Shown piece by piece: positions 9,216 to 18,897 of a stretch of 64,000 bases of DNA (positions within the stretch are counted from its first letter, which is position 1; every line of letters begins with the position of its first letter). The stretch comes from Halochromatium glycolicum (lineage in GTDB: Bacteria > Pseudomonadota > Gammaproteobacteria > Chromatiales > Chromatiaceae). The notes under the pieces are model-generated. The model had not been told where the DNA came from. It made no database searches and saw only the letters and a program-made list of their open reading frames with translations. The position numbers and the translations under genes are program-made. The DNA is taken from positions 62,001 through 126,000 of the forward strand of contig NZ_NRSJ01000001.1 in assembly GCF_016584085.1 (NCBI RefSeq), read 5' to 3'.

Positions 9216-9596
9216 ATGCAACTGACGCTGCTCAAATGCAAGCTGCATCGGGTGTGCGTGACGCACGCTGAGCTTGAATATGAGGGTTCTTGCGCAATCG
9301 ATGAACTGCTGATGCGGCAGGCGGGTATCCGTGAGTACGAGCAGCTGCACCTCTACAACCTCGCCAACGGCGAGCGGTTCACGACCTATGCGATCCGTGC
9401 AGAGGCGGGCTCAAGGGTGATCTCGATCAACGGTGCTGCGGCGCACAAGGCAAGCCCCGGTGACCGGCTCATCATCTGCTGCTACGCGACGATGACCGAG
9501 CAGGAGGCCGCCGCGTTCGAGCCGACCTTGGTCTACTGCAATGACGCGAACGAGGTCGTCCGCGTCGGCCACGCGATTCCGGCTCAGGCGGCTTGA
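9216..9596 (+). CDS. panD: Aspartate 1-decarboxylase (pyruvoyl enzyme)
   Basis: PanD makes beta-alanine from aspartate for PanC. The 126-residue precursor has the self-cleavage site in YEGSC: the bond between Gly24 and Ser25 is cut and Ser25 becomes the pyruvoyl group. ITEV-type core segments such as [14 protein letters not shown] near residue 70 are conserved, as is the final FEPTLVYCN region. GGGAGACGACGA precedes the ATG at 9216. A 253-bp gap separates it from panC, so it may have its own promoter. With panB and panC the window holds three of the four pantothenate genes; panE or ilvC must act elsewhere. Confidence 0.95.
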   Translation: MQLTLLKCKLHRVCVTHAELEYEGSCAIDELLMRQAGIREYEQLHLYNLANGERFTTYAIRAEAGSRVISINGAAAHKASPGDRLIICCYATMTEQEAAAFEPTLVYCNDANEVVRVGHAIPAQAA

Positions 9597-9621
9597 GGTG
9601 ATTGCCGAAACAGAGATCGGC

Positions 9622-9784
9622 TAAGGCGATTTCTGTCAAAGCTCATACCGCCTTGCTGGTCTTTTCGCTCGCCTTCTTCGTCGCGCCGCCGGTCACATAG
9701 CCCGGCTATGCTCCCGGCGACGCTCCTCGAAGGCAAACGACAATCCTGCGCAATTCGGTACGAGCTTTTCCGGCAATCGCCTAA
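9622..9784. repeat. 163-bp palindromic element, copy A
   Basis: One of three copies of a 163-bp element in the window (others at 19750 and 48327). It is an imperfect palindrome along its full length, centred on CATAGCCGGGCTATG-type sequence, with ends GGCGATT and AATCGCC flanked on both sides by TAA. Copy A is in the opposite orientation to B and C. It fills the space between the convergent ends of panD and glgA, and its right end supplies the glgA stop codon (TAG, 9783-9781). It could act as a bidirectional terminator. Confidence 0.9.
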
Positions 9785-11292
9785 GCCGTCAGCGCTCGCT
9801 CCTGGCTGCCGCGCGCATCGATCGCTTCCTGATAGAAGTCCTGATAACGCTGCGCGCTGGCCTCCCAGCTCAGGTCTTGGGCCATCCCTGTGCGCATCAG
9901 CTGGCGCCAGCTGTCCGGGGCGTCGCGGTAGAGCGCTAGAGCACGCTCGATCGCAGCCCAGAGGGCGTCGGTATTGGCCTCGTCGAACAGGAAGCCGGTC
10001 GCCTGCCCGTTGCTGAGGGTGTTGGCGTTGGTGTCGACGATGGTGTCGGCCAATCCACCGGTTCGCCGGGCGATCGGAACGGTACCGTAGCGCAGACTGT
10101 ACATCTGATTCAGACCGCAGGGCTCGAAGCGAGACGGCATCAAGAAGATGTCGCTGCCGGCCTCGATGAGGTGGGCGCGTGACTCGTCATAGCCAATGCG
10201 CACGCTCAGCTGTGCGGGATGGCGGGCGGCCTGCTCGAGGAGCCGCTGTTGCAGTGAGCGGTCGCCTTCGCCCTGCACGACGATCTGCAGGTCTCCGCGC
10301 TCCAGCAGCTTCGGCAGCAGGTCCAGGATCAGGTCGATCCCCTTCTGCTCGACAAGCCGGCCAATATGGCCCAGAACGATGCTGTGCTCGTCATGCGGCA
10401 GGTCGAAGAGGCGCTGCAGCGCGAGCTTGTTGCTGGTCTTCAGTTCCAGGCTGTCGCGGTCGTAACGCTGTACTAGGCTGACGTCCCGGCTTGGGTCCCA
10501 CTGGCGATAATCGACCCCGTTCAGGATGCCCCTGAAGCGACTGCCGAGCTGCCGCAGCAGCCCGTCGAGGCCGCAGCCGAAGGCGCTGGTCCGAGCCTCG
10601 TCGGCATAGGTTGGACTCACGGTGTTGGTGCGGTCGGCAAAGACGATGCCGCCCTTGAGGAACGACATCCGTTGATGGAACTCGACCGCGCCGATCGACC
10701 AGAGGGCGGGAGGCAGCGCCAAGCGGTCGAACGTGGCCCGGTCGAACAGCCCTTGATAAGCCACATTGTGCACCGTGAAGATGGTTGCAGGCCGCTCCTC
10801 GTAGCGGTCGAGGAACACCGGTGCGAGCCCGGTCTGCCAATCATTGCAGTGCAGGACCTCGGGACGCCAGTCGATGGTCGGCAGCCCGAGGGAGACCCGT
10901 GCCAGCACGCGCGCGAAAAGCAAGAAGCGCTCGGGGTTATCGCCCCAGTCGTGGCCGCTGACATCGGTATACGGGTTGCCCTCGCGACAGAAGTAGGCCG
11001 GGGCATCGACGAGATAGACCGGCAGGTCGCGATCCGGCAGCAGACCGCCGAGGAGCGTGACCGGTCCCTGAGTATTCTTCAATCCGAGCTCGCTGAGCAC
11101 CCGCAGCTCGCGCACCAAGCGCTTGGCCTGCGGGTAGGCCGGCAGGATCAGCCGCGCATCATGCCCTAGCTCACGCAACGCGGTGGGGAGGCTGGCGGCA
11201 ACATCGGCGAGGCCGCCAGTCTTGATCAATGGGTGGGCCTCGCTGCTGGCGAACAATACGGCTTGGCCATCGCGAGCGCTTGCAGAGGTCAT
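9781..11292 (-). CDS. glgA: Glycogen synthase (ADP-glucose type)
   Basis: GlgA, a GT5 family enzyme, extends alpha-1,4-glucan chains from ADP-glucose in the cytoplasm. The 503-residue protein has the N-terminal ADP-glucose site KTGGLADVAASLP near residue 25, HCNDWQTGLAP near residue 148, and the C-terminal catalytic region PSRFEPCGLNQMYSLRYGTVP near residue 400 with the acid/base glutamate. It is divergent from zwf (120 bp between starts), so storage and pentose-phosphate genes share one regulatory gap. The stop codon lies inside palindromic element copy A, so the last residues may have been altered by that insertion. Confidence 0.95.
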   Translation of the reverse strand: MTSASARDGQAVLFASSEAHPLIKTGGLADVAASLPTALRELGHDARLILPAYPQAKRLVRELRVLSELGLKNTQGPVTLLGGLLPDRDLPVYLVDAPAYFCREGNPYTDVSGHDWGDNPERFLLFARVLARVSLGLPTIDWRPEVLHCNDWQTGLAPVFLDRYEERPATIFTVHNVAYQGLFDRATFDRLALPPALWSIGAVEFHQRMSFLKGGIVFADRTNTVSPTYADEARTSAFGCGLDGLLRQLGSRFRGILNGVDYRQWDPSRDVSLVQRYDRDSLELKTSNKLALQRLFDLPHDEHSIVLGHIGRLVEQKGIDLILDLLPKLLERGDLQIVVQGEGDRSLQQRLLEQAARHPAQLSVRIGYDESRAHLIEAGSDIFLMPSRFEPCGLNQMYSLRYGTVPIARRTGGLADTIVDTNANTLSNGQATGFLFDEANTDALWAAIERALALYRDAPDSWRQLMRTGMAQDLSWEASAQRYQDFYQEAIDARGSQERALTA

Positions 11293-11412
11293 GGGTCTTG
11301 GTGTCCGAAATCAACATGGGATGCAGTCAAGACCTGCACAGCGGATCTTGTGACGCCGGCAAGACTCTCCAACTGAAGCTAGCACAAATTCTGTTTTCCG
11401 GAGGGATACCCA

Positions 11413-12888
11413 ATGAAGGAACCCTGTACGCTGGTGATCTTCGGTTCGACTGGCAATCTCGCTCAGATCAAGCTGCTGCCGGCGCTCTATCACCTCGAGC
11501 TCGCCGGTCATCTGCCCCCATCGGTTCGCATCCTGGGCTTCGGTCGGCGTGACTGGAGCGACGCGCGTTGGCGCGACGAGGTGCGCGGCTGGGTGGAGCA
11601 GTCTGCCCGTGGTGCGCTCGATGAACCGGCCCTAGGGCGCTTGCTCGAGCGGCTCTACTTCGTTGAAGGCGACCTCAGCGACGAGGCCGGATATGAACGA
11701 TTGGCGCAGCGTTTGCGCGGGGATGAAGGGTTTCCGCGCAATCTGATCTTCTACCTCGCGATCGCGCCGGCGCAGTATCAGCCGACGGTCGATGGGCTCG
11801 CCGCGCAGGGCCTGAACCAGCAAGACGATGGCTGGTCCCGGCTCGTCGTCGAGAAGCCATTCGGCTATGACCTAGAGAGCGCCGAAATCCTCGATCGACA
11901 GCTGCGCCGCCACTTCGACGAGGAACAGATCTACCGGATCGATCACTACCTCGGTAAGAGCACGGTGCAGAACCTGCTGGTCTTCCGGTTCGCCAACCTC
12001 TTTCTCGAACCGCTCTGGAATCGGAACTATATCGATCACGTCCAGATCACCCATGCGGAAGGCCGCGGGATCGGCAGCCGCGCTGGGTTTTACGATGGGG
12101 TCGGAGCCCTTCGGGACATGATCCAGAGTCATCTGCTGCAGATGCTTACGCTCGTCGCGATGGAGCCGCCGCCGAGCCTCGATGCCGAGGCCCTGCGCGA
12201 CGAGAAGGTCAAGGTGCTGCGCTCGATCCGCCCGATCAGCCGGCAGGCGGTTCACGCCCATGCCTTCCGCGCGCAGTACCGGGCCGGCGAGGTCGATGGC
12301 GAGCCGGTGCCCGGCTATTTGGACGAGCCCGGTATCGATCCGCAGAGCGCCACCGAGACCTATGCCGCGCTCAAGCTCTACATCGACAACTGGCGCTGGC
12401 GCAACGTCCCCTTCTACCTGCGCACCGGCAAGCGGCTGGGCGAGACCAACTCACTGATCAGCATCCGCTTTCGCCATCCGCCGCAGCAGCTCTTCCACGA
12501 TACCCCGATCGAGCAGCTCAAGCCGAACTGGCTGCTGATCAATATTCAACCCAGGGAATGCATCCGAATGGAGCTCCAGGTCAAAGAAGCCGGGCTCGAG
12601 ATGCGCAGCGTGACCGAGCGGCTCGATGCCAGCACCTGTTTCATCGGCAGCGAGCAGATCGACGCCTACGAGGCGCTGCTGCTCGATATCCTCGAAGGCG
12701 ATCATTCGCTGTTCCTACGTTACGATGAGGTCAACTACGCCTGGCGTATCGTCGACCCGGTGCTCAAGCTCTGGGCCACCGAGCGCCACTACATCCATAC
12801 TTATCCGGCCGGGTCTTGGGGGCCGGCAGAGGCGGGCCGTTTGTTCGACAAGGAGGACCAGGACTGGCGCAACGACCTCGACGAATGA
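11413..12888 (+). CDS. zwf: Glucose-6-phosphate 1-dehydrogenase
   Basis: Zwf oxidises glucose-6-phosphate with NADP (or NAD) to 6-phosphogluconolactone. The 491-residue protein shows the N-terminal dinucleotide fold [19 protein letters not shown], the EKPFGYD segment near residue 153 and the active-site signature RIDHYLGKS near residue 176. In the nucleotide loop most homologues read GASGDLAxRKL; here it is [11 protein letters not shown], a mild variation. A strong ribosome site (CCGGAGG) precedes the ATG. pgi follows 109 bp downstream on the same strand. Confidence 0.95.
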   Translation: MKEPCTLVIFGSTGNLAQIKLLPALYHLELAGHLPPSVRILGFGRRDWSDARWRDEVRGWVEQSARGALDEPALGRLLERLYFVEGDLSDEAGYERLAQRLRGDEGFPRNLIFYLAIAPAQYQPTVDGLAAQGLNQQDDGWSRLVVEKPFGYDLESAEILDRQLRRHFDEEQIYRIDHYLGKSTVQNLLVFRFANLFLEPLWNRNYIDHVQITHAEGRGIGSRAGFYDGVGALRDMIQSHLLQMLTLVAMEPPPSLDAEALRDEKVKVLRSIRPISRQAVHAHAFRAQYRAGEVDGEPVPGYLDEPGIDPQSATETYAALKLYIDNWRWRNVPFYLRTGKRLGETNSLISIRFRHPPQQLFHDTPIEQLKPNWLLINIQPRECIRMELQVKEAGLEMRSVTERLDASTCFIGSEQIDAYEALLLDILEGDHSLFLRYDEVNYAWRIVDPVLKLWATERHYIHTYPAGSWGPAEAGRLFDKEDQDWRNDLDE

Positions 12889-12997
12889 TTGCCGCTCTGT
12901 ATGCTGATGCAATGAGCGATGGAAGGGGGCGGCATTGCGGCGGGTCGTCGCGTACAATCCCGTGGTTTTCCACCCCGGCTGAGTGAGATCCGGCCTC

Positions 12998-14638
12998 ATG
13001 GCAAGTGTTCATACCACCCCTGAATGGCGAGCCCTCGAGGGGCATTGGCAGCAGCTGCGCGCGGTCCATATGCGCGACCTGTTCGCCGATGATCCCAGCC
13101 GTGCCGCACGGATGACCATCGACGCGGCTGGGCTGCATCTCGACTTCTCGAAGCACCGCGTCACCGATGAGACGCTGAGGTTGCTGTTCGATCTGGCTCG
13201 GGCGGTGGGGCTTGAGCAGTGGCGTGAACGGATGCTCAGCGGTGAGCACATCAATGTCACCGAGGATCGCGCGGTGCTGCATACCGCGCTGCGCAGCCCG
13301 GCCGGCGAGCACCTCGACGTGGACGGCGAGGACGTGATGCCGGCCATCGAGGCCGTGCTGACCCGAATGCAGGACTTCAGCGACCGTGTCCGCTCGGGGG
13401 AATGGAAGGGGCACACCGGCAAGGCGATCACCGATGTCGTCAACATCGGCATCGGCGGCTCCAACCTGGGACCCAAGATGGTCTGCGAGGCATTGCGCCC
13501 CTATCAAGCCGAGCAGCTTCGTCCGCACTTCGTCTCCAATGTCGACGGGACCCATCTCGCTGAGACGGTTCGCGGTCTGAATCCGGAGACGACGCTGTTC
13601 ATCGTCGCCTCCAAGACCTTTACCACGCTCGAGACCATGACCAACGCCCAGAGCGCACGGCGTTGGCTGGTCGATGCGCTCGGTGACGAGAAGGCGGTGC
13701 GCAACCACTTCGTCGCGGTCTCGACCAATAGTGAAAAGGTCGCCGAATTCGGCATCGACACCGATCAGATGTTCGAGTTCTGGGACTGGGTCGGCGGCCG
13801 CTATTCGCTTTGGTCGGCGATCGGGCTGCCGATCGCGATCGCGATCGGGTTCGATCGGTTTGCCGAGCTATTGGCCGGCGCGCATGCGATGGACCAGCAT
13901 TTCCGCTCAGCACCGCTGGAGCAGAACCTGCCGGTGATCCTGGCCCTCCTCGGGGTCTGGTACATCGATTTCGCCGGCGCCAAGACCCATGCGATCCTGC
14001 CCTATGACCAGTCTCTGAAATACTTCCCGGCCTACCTCCAGCAAGGCGACATGGAGAGCAACGGCAAGCATGTCACCCGTGACGGTATGGCCGTCGATTA
14101 CAGCACTGGCCCGGTGGTTTGGGGCGAGCCCGGCACCGACGGGCAGCACGCGTTCTATCAGCTCATCCATCAGGGGACTGAGCTGATCCCGTGCGACTTC
14201 ATTGCCCCGATTCGCAGTCATAATCCGATCGGCAACCATCACAGCCTGCTGATGGCGAACTGTTTCGCGCAGACTGAGGCACTGATGCGCGGTCGCACGC
14301 TTGAGGAGGCCAGGGCCGAGATGCTCGCGGCCGGGCACGCCGAGGCCGAGGCGGAGCGGTTGGCGCCGCATCGGCAGTTCGACGGCAACCGGCCGACCAG
14401 CACGATCCTGCTCGAGCAGCTCACCCCGGAGAGTCTGGGTGCGCTGATCGCGCTCTACGAGCACAAGATCTTCACCCAAGGCGTTATCTGGGGCATCAAC
14501 TCCTTCGACCAGTGGGGCGTCGAGCTCGGTAAGAAGCTCGCCAACGTGATCATCGGCGAACTCGAGGCGGGGGAGGTCACCGAACCGCACGACACCTCCA
14601 CCACCGCATTGCTGCGTTACTTCCTCGCGCGCAGCTAG
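12998..14638 (+). CDS. pgi: Glucose-6-phosphate isomerase
   Basis: Pgi interconverts glucose-6-phosphate and fructose-6-phosphate. The protein carries both family signatures: the [15 protein letters not shown] region near residue 268 and [20 protein letters not shown] near residue 495, together with [14 protein letters not shown] near residue 150 and [10 protein letters not shown] near residue 207. The ATG at 12998 gives 546 residues, the usual length; an in-frame GTG at 12983 would add five. Downstream of zwf and divergent from glgA, it places three glucose-phosphate enzymes in one block. Confidence 0.95.
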   Translation: MASVHTTPEWRALEGHWQQLRAVHMRDLFADDPSRAARMTIDAAGLHLDFSKHRVTDETLRLLFDLARAVGLEQWRERMLSGEHINVTEDRAVLHTALRSPAGEHLDVDGEDVMPAIEAVLTRMQDFSDRVRSGEWKGHTGKAITDVVNIGIGGSNLGPKMVCEALRPYQAEQLRPHFVSNVDGTHLAETVRGLNPETTLFIVASKTFTTLETMTNAQSARRWLVDALGDEKAVRNHFVAVSTNSEKVAEFGIDTDQMFEFWDWVGGRYSLWSAIGLPIAIAIGFDRFAELLAGAHAMDQHFRSAPLEQNLPVILALLGVWYIDFAGAKTHAILPYDQSLKYFPAYLQQGDMESNGKHVTRDGMAVDYSTGPVVWGEPGTDGQHAFYQLIHQGTELIPCDFIAPIRSHNPIGNHHSLLMANCFAQTEALMRGRTLEEARAEMLAAGHAEAEAERLAPHRQFDGNRPTSTILLEQLTPESLGALIALYEHKIFTQGVIWGINSFDQWGVELGKKLANVIIGELEAGEVTEPHDTSTTALLRYFLARS

Positions 14639-14862
14639 AGCGCGTCTGATCAAGCGCGGCTGTCCAATAAGCCCGAGGGTAAGCCCGAGGGGGATCAGTG
14701 CGGCCCGGCCGGACGATGAGATCGTCCTGCACCTCTTATTTGCCGGGCCTTGACCGGCTAGAATGCGCGGGAACCCAGCCCTCGGCCGTCGCTGCCCGCT
14801 CAGCATGCGCCCGAGGTCGGCCGCCGCGCACAGCAGGTGTTTCTGAATCGAGGACCGCATCG

Positions 14863-15348
14863 ATGAGCCAAGAAAGCGACTTCCATTACCTCCGCCATTC
14901 GCCGCTGACCACGGGCCTGACCGACGACCAGGTTCATGCATTGGCGGGTATCGCCTTTTGCCGGCAGCTCGCCGACCAGGAGGTCTTGATCACCGAGGGC
15001 AACGTCGAGCACGCCCTGCACATCATCGCCGAGGGGGCAATCGCCGTGACGCGCGATCTCGGCAAGGGCGAGTTCACCACCATCCATGTGCTGCGTACCG
15101 GCGACCTCGCCGGTGAGATGGGCTTCATCAGCGGCCAGCCGCATACCGCCACCCTGCGCTCGCTGGGCCGAACCCAGGTCTGCAGCCTCGAGCGCGAGGC
15201 CTTCGAGACCCTGCTCGACAAGGACCCCTGGCTGGTCTACCGGGTGATGTGCAACATCATCCATGTCAGCCAAGACATCCTGCGCCGGATGAATGCGCAG
15301 TACGTCGAGCTGACCAAATACGTGCACCGCTCGCACGCGGTGTTCTGA
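14863..15348 (+). CDS. Stand-alone cyclic-nucleotide-binding domain protein
   Basis: A 161-residue protein made of one Crp-type cNMP-binding beta-roll with no helix-turn-helix after it. The phosphate-binding-cassette region reads GDLAGEMGFISGQPHTATLRS near residue 80; the arginine that would bind the cyclic phosphate is not in the standard RxA context, so ligand identity is open. The last 35 residues are helical (VSQDILRRMNAQYVELTKYV). The ATG at 14863 is preceded by GAGGA. A second protein of the same design is at 59539-60015. Such domains usually regulate a partner by ligand binding; no partner is evident beside it. Confidence 0.75.
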   Translation: MSQESDFHYLRHSPLTTGLTDDQVHALAGIAFCRQLADQEVLITEGNVEHALHIIAEGAIAVTRDLGKGEFTTIHVLRTGDLAGEMGFISGQPHTATLRSLGRTQVCSLEREAFETLLDKDPWLVYRVMCNIIHVSQDILRRMNAQYVELTKYVHRSHAVF

Positions 15349-15618
15349 GGCAGGGCGTAGCGTCCGGAGGGGGCGCCCGCGCGTTGCGCCGCCTGCTGGC
15401 CAGTTCGCGTCTTCGCCGGCTGAAGGCTTGACGGATGCGCACGGCTGTTCTTGAGCGGGAGCGCGTACGCCTGGCTGCTGCAGCGCGAGGCTGCAGCGTC
15501 AGGGGTTCAGATCGTTGACCGCGCCGATGTTAGCGGGCAGCAAGACCCACCACATCCATCAGCTGGGCATAGTCAGTGACAACGCCGTACTTCACCTGCT
15601 CCTGCTGGGGCCGCCTGA

Positions 15619-15927
15619 TCAATGGTAATCGCTCTCGCGCTGGTGGCGCACGGCCAGTATGGTGACCGTCTCGGCATCCTCGATCTCAAACAGGGCCACA
15701 TAGCCGGAGGCGCCAAATGGGATCAGTAGTTCACGGAGAAACGGCGAGTCGATCGACACCTTGCGACAAGTAAATGGAAACTGCTCCAGTGTGACCATCG
15801 CAGCGCGAATGGCTGCCAGCGCCCGCTCGGCCAGCGCCCAATCCGTGGCATCCCGCTCGAGCATGAACGCGTACAGCCTGAGCAGATCGTCCTCCGCTCC
15901 CGGAGTGAAGCGGACGCGATAGGTCAT
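15619..15927 (-). CDS. RelE/ParE-family toxin
   Basis: A 102-residue protein of the ParE/RelE fold: FTPGAEDDLLRLYAFM at the N-terminus, a central LREL strand, and the family ending VTILAVRHQRESDYH. ParE toxins poison gyrase and RelE toxins cut mRNA on ribosomes; which applies cannot be told from sequence. Its start overlaps the antitoxin stop by four bases (ATGA), the standard coupling of a type II toxin-antitoxin pair with the antitoxin first. Confidence 0.82.
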   Translation of the reverse strand: MTYRVRFTPGAEDDLLRLYAFMLERDATDWALAERALAAIRAAMVTLEQFPFTCRKVSIDSPFLRELLIPFGASGYVALFEIEDAETVTILAVRHQRESDYH

Positions 15928-16199
15928 CGATCGGCAGTTCCAGACTTGTGCGCATCAAGCATGGATTGGAGCTGCTCGACCACCGCGGACGCCTCGACAT
16001 AGCGTCCGGTCTGCCGAGCCTGATCACGCGCCCTCAACCCGCGTTCGATAAACGCTTGTTCAGCCTGACGATAGGCCACGCTCTGACGAATGGCCTGCTC
16101 GACGAAGCCCGACAGGGTTTCCCCTTCCTCCAAGACGCTTTCCACGGAATGCCGCAGTTCCGGCTCAACCCGCAGGGAAGGAATCGTGGCTGTTTTCAT
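15924..16199 (-). CDS. Antitoxin of the RelE/ParE pair (ribbon-helix-helix type)
   Basis: A 91-residue partner of the toxin. The first 50 residues (TIPSLRVEPELRHSVESVL, then SGFVEQAIRQSVAYR) look like a ribbon-helix-helix DNA-binding dimerisation domain; the rest is a charged helical tail that would wrap the toxin. The ATG at 16199 begins at MKTATIP, where similarity to the family begins; the open frame continues upstream without further family features. It should repress its own promoter in the 218-bp gap upstream. Confidence 0.75.
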   Translation of the reverse strand: MKTATIPSLRVEPELRHSVESVLEEGETLSGFVEQAIRQSVAYRQAEQAFIERGLRARDQARQTGRYVEASAVVEQLQSMLDAHKSGTADR

Positions 16200-16417
16200 C
16201 GCTGTCCCCAGTGCGTTGCATTTGCGATGCACTATGCCGGCCCTTTGGCAGCGGCGCAAGCCCGGTGGCGACGCAGAATCGTCAAGGCTTGCGCCTGACT
16301 AAGCGCGATCGGCAGGCTTGCATTGGCCTCGCATTGGATGCACACCATGCGGTTGCAGCTGAAGGCCTGCCAAATCGATCTCGGCTGGGATGGGATCTCA
16401 CGGTGTTCTTACCCCGA

Positions 16418-17779
16418 TCACTCCGGCTCCGAGACCTCTTTCAAACGCAGCGCAGAGACCACAGCGCCGAGCGCGGCGAGGCCGAGCACCAGGATGACGA
16501 ACGCGGTGCCGTAGAGATCGCCGAGCACGCCGACAAGCCCGCCGAGCAGCATCACGACGCCGATGACGGTATTGCTGACCGCGACCATCGCTGCGCGCGT
16601 CTCGCTGCTGGCCATGTCGACCAGATAGACCTTGCGGCCGAGGCGCACACCGGCATGGGCGACGCCGAGCAGCAAGAACAGCAGGGCGAAGCCGTAGCCG
16701 CCGAGCAGCGGGGCCTGGAACTCGATCAACGCCCAGGTGATCAGCCCGAGCAGGCCGGCCCCGGCGGCCGCGAGCACCATCACTAGCCGTGCCGAGCGGT
16801 CGCTGAGCCGACCCCAGACCGGGGCGCTGAGGGTGCTGGCGAGACCGCTGGCAATGATCAGCAGGCCGAGGGCGCCGAGGTCGCTGCCGCTCGCCTGCTG
16901 CGCGAGCAGCACATAGAAGGGCGGCGCGAGGGCGACGCTGAGCAGCGCGATCCGCACCAGCACGAAGCGGCGGAAGAGGGCATCGGTGCGCAGCAGGCCG
17001 ATGCTCTCGATGGCCGCCGTGAGCGCGTTGCCGCCGCCCTCGGTGGCGCCGGGCTGCTCGCGGATCAGCGTGAAGACGCCGGCGGCGAGCGCGAACAGCA
17101 TGGCCGCGCCGCCGAGCAGCACAACGAACAACAGCGCATCGGTGCGGCTGTCGTCGATCAGCTTCAGGAGCAGACCAAGCCCGAGGATCAGCGCACCGGC
17201 GATCCCGGCCGAGAGCCCCATCAGATTCCCGCGTCGTGACTTCGAGACGGTCTTGCCGAGCACGTCCTTGGCCGAGACCGAGCACAGCCCGCGCGCGAGA
17301 CTGAACACCACCAACAGCCCGACCACCACCCAGCCGGCCACGGCGCCACTCAGGGTTGCGGCCACCCACGCCATCAGCGCCAATGCGGCGGCCGAGGCCA
17401 GCGAGCCGATGATCCAGACGCCCTTGCGCAGCGGCAAGCGGCGGATGTAGGCGGCGACCGCTAGCTGCGGGACCAGCACGCCGGCCTCGCGGATCGGTAC
17501 CAGCAGGCCGACCAACAAGGCCGGCGCGCCAAGCCAGCCGATCAGCCAGGGTAGGATCAGCTTGGCGCTGGCGAGCTCGTCGGCGACCTTGGTCAGCAGG
17601 TTCGCGCTCAGATAGGTGAAGAAATTGCGCGGCTGGTCGTTGCAGGACTCGCTCGGGATGTCCTTGCAGACTCGCGCGTCCTCGTCGCCGGTGACGAGAT
17701 CGTATAGGCTGTTAAGCGGTGAGCGGTCTCGCTGGTCAGGATTCGCGGTTTCTGCCGAGATTGGGGCGTGATCGTTCAT
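16418..17779 (-). CDS. MFS transporter, substrate unknown
   Basis: A membrane protein of about 450 residues with roughly twelve hydrophobic segments in two halves, typical of the major facilitator superfamily. Loop motifs such as VWGRLSDRSARLVM (after the seventh segment) and LRLGRKVYLVDM are visible. A long cytoplasmic N-terminus of about 50 residues, with three cysteines in the first part, precedes the first helix. The ATG at 17779 is chosen over a TTG at 17794 that also reads in frame. Divergent from the SRPBCC gene. The substrate cannot be inferred. Confidence 0.82.
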   Translation of the reverse strand: MNDHAPISAETANPDQRDRSPLNSLYDLVTGDEDARVCKDIPSESCNDQPRNFFTYLSANLLTKVADELASAKLILPWLIGWLGAPALLVGLLVPIREAGVLVPQLAVAAYIRRLPLRKGVWIIGSLASAAALALMAWVAATLSGAVAGWVVVGLLVVFSLARGLCSVSAKDVLGKTVSKSRRGNLMGLSAGIAGALILGLGLLLKLIDDSRTDALLFVVLLGGAAMLFALAAGVFTLIREQPGATEGGGNALTAAIESIGLLRTDALFRRFVLVRIALLSVALAPPFYVLLAQQASGSDLGALGLLIIASGLASTLSAPVWGRLSDRSARLVMVLAAAGAGLLGLITWALIEFQAPLLGGYGFALLFLLLGVAHAGVRLGRKVYLVDMASSETRAAMVAVSNTVIGVVMLLGGLVGVLGDLYGTAFVILVLGLAALGAVVSALRLKEVSEPE

Positions 17780-17909
17780 GCGGGCAATCGTCAATGTCGG
17801 TCAAGGCGTGTTGGCGGAAACATCAGCGCGATGCGGGGTTGACGGAACCTCGTCGCTGATTTGGGGGTCGCAACGCGCAGAAACCGAGACTGATCAACGG
17901 GGGTGCGAT

Positions 17910-18368
17910 GTGGTCAAGGCGCAAGCCAGTATCGAGATCGAGCGATCTCCGGAATCGGTTTACCGCTTCATTGCGGAGGAATTCGAACGCAACTATCCGC
18001 GCTGGTCGCCCGAGGTCAAGGAGCTCCAGATCCAGACCCAGGGGCCATTGCGGGTCGGCAGCAAGGCGCGGCAGGTGCGGGTCGACCAGGGGCGTCGTAC
18101 CGAGTCGGTGTTTCGCATCACCCACATGGAGCCATCTCAGAGGCTGACCTTCGAGAGCAACTCGCCTGATTTTCGGGTCGACTATCGGGTTGCGCCGCAT
18201 CATGGCGACCGTACGCGTCTGGTCTTCACCTTCGAGCTGAGGCGGTTGGATCTGATGATGCGCCCGTTCGAGAAGTTGATCCGCCATGCCATTCAGGATG
18301 GGGCCAGGCGCACGGTCCATAATCTAAAGCGGCTGATCGAAGCGGACGAGGAGCCGGCCGCCGCGTGA
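17910..18368 (+). CDS. SRPBCC (START-like) family protein
   Basis: A product of about 152 residues with the helix-grip fold seen in polyketide-cyclase and START-like proteins: it opens with ASIEIERSPESVYRFIAEEF, continues through WSPEVKELQIQTQGPL, and ends with a long helix (RPFEKLIRHAIQDGARRTVHNLKRLI). These proteins bind hydrophobic ligands in a central pocket. The GTG at 17910 with GGGGG upstream is the best start; an ATG at 17778 would add 44 residues that do not resemble the fold. The function is unknown. Confidence 0.68.
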   Translation: MVKAQASIEIERSPESVYRFIAEEFERNYPRWSPEVKELQIQTQGPLRVGSKARQVRVDQGRRTESVFRITHMEPSQRLTFESNSPDFRVDYRVAPHHGDRTRLVFTFELRRLDLMMRPFEKLIRHAIQDGARRTVHNLKRLIEADEEPAAA

Positions 18369-18412
18369 CATCAGACCGCCGTATCACTCGTCGAGTGTGA
18401 GAGGAGAATCGC

Positions 18413-18859
18413 ATGAGCTTCGTGGCAGAGAAAGACCCAGGCATGATCCCACTGGTGCTCTCACAGATCCTGGATCATTGTGTCAACGGCGTCACGCTCT
18501 CGGACCCCGACCTGCCGGACAACCCGATCGTCTATGCGAACGACGTGTTCGAGCGCATGACCGGGTACAGTCAGGACGAGATCATCGGTCGCAACTGCCG
18601 TTTCCTACAAGGCGACGATCACGACCAGCCAGAGCTCGCCGAGATTCGCGCTGCGCTCACCGAGCAGCGGCCGGTCGAGGTCACGCTGCGCAATTATCGC
18701 AAGGATGGCAGTCTGTTCTACAACCGCTTGAGTATCCGCCCGTTGCTCGACCCGGATGGCGAGGTGATCTACTACCTGGGCGTCCAGTACGACGTGACCA
18801 ATCAGGTCCAGGCAAAGCAGGAGATCGACCGCCTGACCTCTCTGCTCGGCCAGGGATGA
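18413..18859 (+). CDS. Short LOV-domain blue-light photoreceptor
   Basis: A 148-residue PAS protein with the full LOV signature GRNCRFLQGDDHDQPE; Cys62 is the residue that forms the light-induced adduct with FMN. The FMN-contact residues N-x-x-F and the later strand NYRKDGSLFYNRLSIRPL (Asn/Asn) and YYLGVQYDVT (Gln) are present. No effector domain follows: after the LOV core there is only a helix of about 20 residues (QVQAKQEIDRLTSLL), as in short LOV proteins that signal by dimer rearrangement. GAGAGGAG precedes the ATG. It lies 44 bp after the SRPBCC gene and may be co-transcribed with it. Confidence 0.92.
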   Translation: MSFVAEKDPGMIPLVLSQILDHCVNGVTLSDPDLPDNPIVYANDVFERMTGYSQDEIIGRNCRFLQGDDHDQPELAEIRAALTEQRPVEVTLRNYRKDGSLFYNRLSIRPLLDPDGEVIYYLGVQYDVTNQVQAKQEIDRLTSLLGQG

Positions 18860-18897
18860 TCGAGGGACGCATTGCCCATGGCGGGCGGCCTCGACCA

